A DNA stretch of 8,127 bases from Marinobacter sp. (GTDB lineage: Bacteria > Pseudomonadota > Gammaproteobacteria > Pseudomonadales > Oleiphilaceae). The translations under genes were made by a program, and so were the position numbers. Location of the stretch: the NCBI GenBank assembly GCA_017643965.1, contig JAEPMM010000137.1, positions 1 through 8,127 of the forward strand, in the 5' to 3' direction. Shown here piece after piece: positions 5,861-8,127 of the stretch. The notes under the pieces are model-generated. The model did no database searches, had not been told where the DNA came from, and saw only the letters and a list, made by a program, of their open reading frames with translations. The number at the start of each line of letters is the position of its first letter. Within the stretch, counting starts at the first letter, position 1.

Positions 5861-6818
5861 TGATAGGCTCGGGATGATTTACCACGCAACGGAACCCCTG
5901 GTAGGGAGAATCCATATCCCGACCAAATCGCGCATAAACCGTTGCCAATCCACCAGTATGATCTCCATGGCCGGCCAAATCTCGAACAGCCCTCTCGGTA
6001 GGATGAGAACTGTATGGTCGTTCGGCCACAGGGTTCACTGACGAAATATGACCAAACCCGGGATAGAACCAATCCCTCGTCCATTCAGCAACATTGCCGG
6101 TCATATCGTATAGACCAAGAGGGTTCGGTGGATAGGACCCGACAGGACGGCGCTCTACCTGATTGGAGGAATGTACGAGCGCGTTACCGGAAACAGGCTG
6201 CGTTGGATCAATAGGAGAGCGCTGCAGGTAGGTATCAAGCTCTAACTCTCCATTGTCGGTGGCGAACGGTATCGATTGCCCCCGATTTCTGGCGGCATAT
6301 TCCCATTGAGCTTCCGATGGCAACGCATACGGGCGGCCAGTCTGTTCAGCCAACCACAAACAGTAATTTTCGGCTTCCTGAAAATTAGGACTCCGCGCTG
6401 GTTTATCCTTATAGTTTGGTGATGCTGGATCGTTGTCTGCTGTTATTGGCAACCGTACGGCACGCCTGAAGCCATTTTCAATCGTGTAGTAGTCAGCTCG
6501 GCCGACATCCTGAAGAAAGGATAGAAACTCGCCCCACGTAACTTCTTTTCTAAGAATAGAAAAGCCTTCAATTCTAACTAGTTTTGGAGGCCGGTTGTTC
6601 TCTAGCATTGGCGTGAAAGGCGCACCAGATTCGTTGCCAACATCACCCAACCAAAACTCTCCGCCTTGGACAAACACGAGATTGCGGTTGGTATCCGACA
6701 GCACTTCCTCAATATCGATATCTGAGGACTCTTGAGATGATGAACAGCCAATCACAAAAGCAAGAAGCACAATAGCGGCACCGATCGTGATCTTGTCCAA
6801 TCTTTGCTTTATCAACAT
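5856..6818 (-). CDS. SUMF1/FGE-fold lipoprotein, probable immunity protein of the adjacent effector
   Basis: A 320-residue predicted lipoprotein. The signal peptide (residues 1-24, with a hydrophobic run at 12-23) ends in VIGC with Cys25 followed by Ser, which suits export to the outer membrane. The SUMF1 domain runs from LVFVQGGEFWLGD (47-59) through LPSEAQWEYAAR (166-177) and YPPNPLGLYDMTGNVAEW (229-246) to GFRC (308-311). Cys153 and Cys311 match the conserved structural disulfide of FGE. The catalytic cysteines are absent, and the usual RGGSW segment is degraded (RAVRDLAGHG), so this is not an active FGE. Its ATG overlaps the effector stop as TAATG, with GGGGA upstream, so the two proteins are made together. 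This arrangement, together with export to the periplasm, points to an immunity protein that binds the effector. That role is inference. Confidence 0.83.
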   Translation of the reverse strand: MLIKQRLDKITIGAAIVLLAFVIGCSSSQESSDIDIEEVLSDTNRNLVFVQGGEFWLGDVGNESGAPFTPMLENNRPPKLVRIEGFSILRKEVTWGEFLSFLQDVGRADYYTIENGFRRAVRLPITADNDPASPNYKDKPARSPNFQEAENYCLWLAEQTGRPYALPSEAQWEYAARNRGQSIPFATDNGELELDTYLQRSPIDPTQPVSGNALVHSSNQVERRPVGSYPPNPLGLYDMTGNVAEWTRDWFYPGFGHISSVNPVAERPYSSHPTERAVRDLAGHGDHTGGLATVYARFGRDMDSPYQGFRCVVNHPEPIN

Positions 6819-8127
6819 TAAACTATCCCCGCGACCCTACAAGCGGAAAACGGGTCCAGACGGACAGGTCCTACCAGGTTGGCAGCCTCGCCTTCCAGGA
6901 TTCTTCTATAGAGCCGGTAATGATTGGCATTCTTTCCAATGAAATTAAAAACCTTGCGTACGTTTTCGTCAAAATCAGCTGCTATCGCCTGAGTGTGTCG
7001 ATTTATACGGACCATAGTCTCCTCAAAGTCTCTCCAACTTTGCATTGATTGCAAAATTAGCCCAACGGCCTCTACCTTAGACATCGTCCCATCAAATAGC
7101 TTAGGCGTTAGCCAATAATCATCGATTAGAAGATGTAAAAATTTAGCCTTCACCTCGGGAGGTACATGTCGTAGGACGCTTTCCTCACCTCTGTCTTTAT
7201 CGTCGATAATATTCTGGGCGACCTCTTGACCAACTCTCTCCCGCTCGAAACCAGAATTAAGAGCAATAGCAAGATCATCCATGTAATCGTCTACAACCCG
7301 AACCCCCTGCTCAGCAATTCTCGCAGCAGAGAGCGTCAAGTTAATCCCTGTTCCGAGCGCATATATCGCAAGCTTGCGATACCATCCAAATGCATCAGTG
7401 GATGGATCGAACAGCTCTAAATATCGAAAATCCACATCCCCTAACGCTTTATAGACGTAATGAATCATCGTTACGATATTCGCTGGATCCACCTCAAGAA
7501 CAAAGCTTCCTGATGCGCCAACCCCTAGAACCACGCCGGCATGGAAGTTGAGATAGAATTTACCAGTGTTTTCACTGAACTCCAGTCGAAGGCGAAGTTC
7601 TCCCCCAATTCCAGCCGCAGCCTCTACTTTCTTTCCTATTTCACAAAGCGTTTTCCAGTCTGACTGAGCTGAAAGAACGTCTGCCCATAGCAGTGCGCCA
7701 GCAATCTCACAGCCAGCACGGATGCCAGCAAATACACCCCCGTCAATGGATGCTCCTTGCCCACGTTCTCTGGCTGCAATGCCTTTCAGATTTGGAATGC
7801 CATCGCTGGAATCTACTTTCACATTTGCGGCGATCAGCGCAGATGCACCCGCAAACCCTGTCAACGATGCCCGCAGTCTTGCTTGAAAGTGCCCCAAAGA
7901 AATTTCTTTCCGTTCACCATCCCAGCCACCAACTCGGTAGAAAACTTTGACCTCAGACCGATTATTAACTGGATAAGACTGTTCAACACCCACTTTGCCC
8001 TGAGCCAGAGAGTATTGCCCCTCCAGCTTAGCCTGGAGATGAACTTTACCTTTCCTCGGATCAAACTCGCCGGAAGCACTCGCACCTGCCGCAAAGCGCA
8101 TGAACTGAGCTTCCGCAGAGGCGTCAA
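6818..8127 (-). CDS. Probable type VI secretion effector, C-terminal part (cut by window edge)
   Basis: The last 435 residues of a larger protein. The frame stays open to the right edge: before the Met at 8099-8101 the codons read DASAEAQF, so that Met is internal and not a start. From memory, the opening AQFMRFAAGASASGEFDPRKGK, the glycine/alanine-rich pattern (FAGASALIAANVKV; GGVFAGIRAGCEIAGALLWADV; YLNFHAGVVLGVGASGSFVLEVD) and the later IHYVYKALGDVDFRYLELFD resemble large T6SS effectors of the BTH_I2691 type, some compared to colicin-like pore formers. Moderately hydrophobic stretches alternate with amphipathic ones; the last 200 residues are helical-looking and charged, with no nuclease, lipase or peptidase motif that I recognise. 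The toxic activity cannot be assigned. The stop codon overlaps the SUMF1 lipoprotein start. The promoter and any VgrG, PAAR or adaptor genes would lie to the right, outside the window. Confidence 0.62.
   Translation of the reverse strand, partial: DASAEAQFMRFAAGASASGEFDPRKGKVHLQAKLEGQYSLAQGKVGVEQSYPVNNRSEVKVFYRVGGWDGERKEISLGHFQARLRASLTGFAGASALIAANVKVDSSDGIPNLKGIAARERGQGASIDGGVFAGIRAGCEIAGALLWADVLSAQSDWKTLCEIGKKVEAAAGIGGELRLRLEFSENTGKFYLNFHAGVVLGVGASGSFVLEVDPANIVTMIHYVYKALGDVDFRYLELFDPSTDAFGWYRKLAIYALGTGINLTLSAARIAEQGVRVVDDYMDDLAIALNSGFERERVGQEVAQNIIDDKDRGEESVLRHVPPEVKAKFLHLLIDDYWLTPKLFDGTMSKVEAVGLILQSMQSWRDFEETMVRINRHTQAIAADFDENVRKVFNFIGKNANHYRLYRRILEGEAANLVGPVRLDPFSACRVAGIV

Noticed and set aside
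5855..5864. Palindrome ATCAATTGAT as a regulatory site
   Set aside because: It spans the end of the immunity-like gene, far from any promoter, and 10-bp palindromes of this sort occur by chance.
5782..6084. A 100-codon minus-strand frame overlapping the end of the immunity-like lipoprotein
   Set aside because: It is an out-of-frame overlap of a well-supported SUMF1 gene; no start signal or motif supports it.
7861..8127. A second minus-strand frame reaching the right edge
   Set aside because: It overlaps the effector frame, which carries the family-like pattern and runs through in frame from the same edge.

Overview
The window looks like chromosomal DNA of a GC-rich gammaproteobacterium. A marine, Marinobacter-like organism would fit the gene mix and the sigma70-type promoters, but this is inference and no marker gene is present to place it. 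There are seven genes: two partial ones at the window edges and five complete ones. I see no rRNA, tRNA, CRISPR array, insertion sequence or origin.

Left part (1-2771, minus strand): the start of an AMP-forming acyl-CoA synthetase runs off the left edge. Its promoter carries an inverted repeat of the kind bound by MerR-family LiuR-like regulators. Upstream of it lies a translationally coupled pair, a zinc-less medium-chain dehydrogenase/reductase followed by a proline racemase superfamily enzyme. The pair has its own well-formed promoter. The racemase homologue has Ser and Thr where racemases have their two catalytic cysteines. Together these genes suggest small-molecule catabolism, possibly of (hydroxy)proline-like compounds, with the acyl-CoA synthetase on a separate promoter.

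Middle (2772-4902): an AI-2E-type permease and a two-TM DUF3592-like protein, both on the minus strand. A convincing intrinsic terminator lies between them, very close to the permease start codon. A divergent intergenic region holds one promoter for the DUF3592 gene (minus) and one for the next gene (plus).

Right part (4903-8127): two related lipoproteins with formylglycine-generating-enzyme (SUMF1) folds face each other tail to tail. The minus-strand one starts inside the stop codon (TAATG) of a large protein that runs off the right edge. The visible 435 residues of that protein resemble the C-terminal part of large type VI secretion effectors of the BTH_I2691 type. Both lipoproteins keep the two cysteines of a structural disulfide but lack the catalytic cysteine pair, so they are probably binding proteins and not enzymes. 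The best reading is a type VI effector with its cognate SUMF1 lipoprotein immunity protein, plus a second SUMF1 lipoprotein with its own promoter that may be an orphan or extra immunity protein. The effector pair is visibly more AT-rich than the left half, consistent with acquisition by transfer. This module is the most interesting part of the window.
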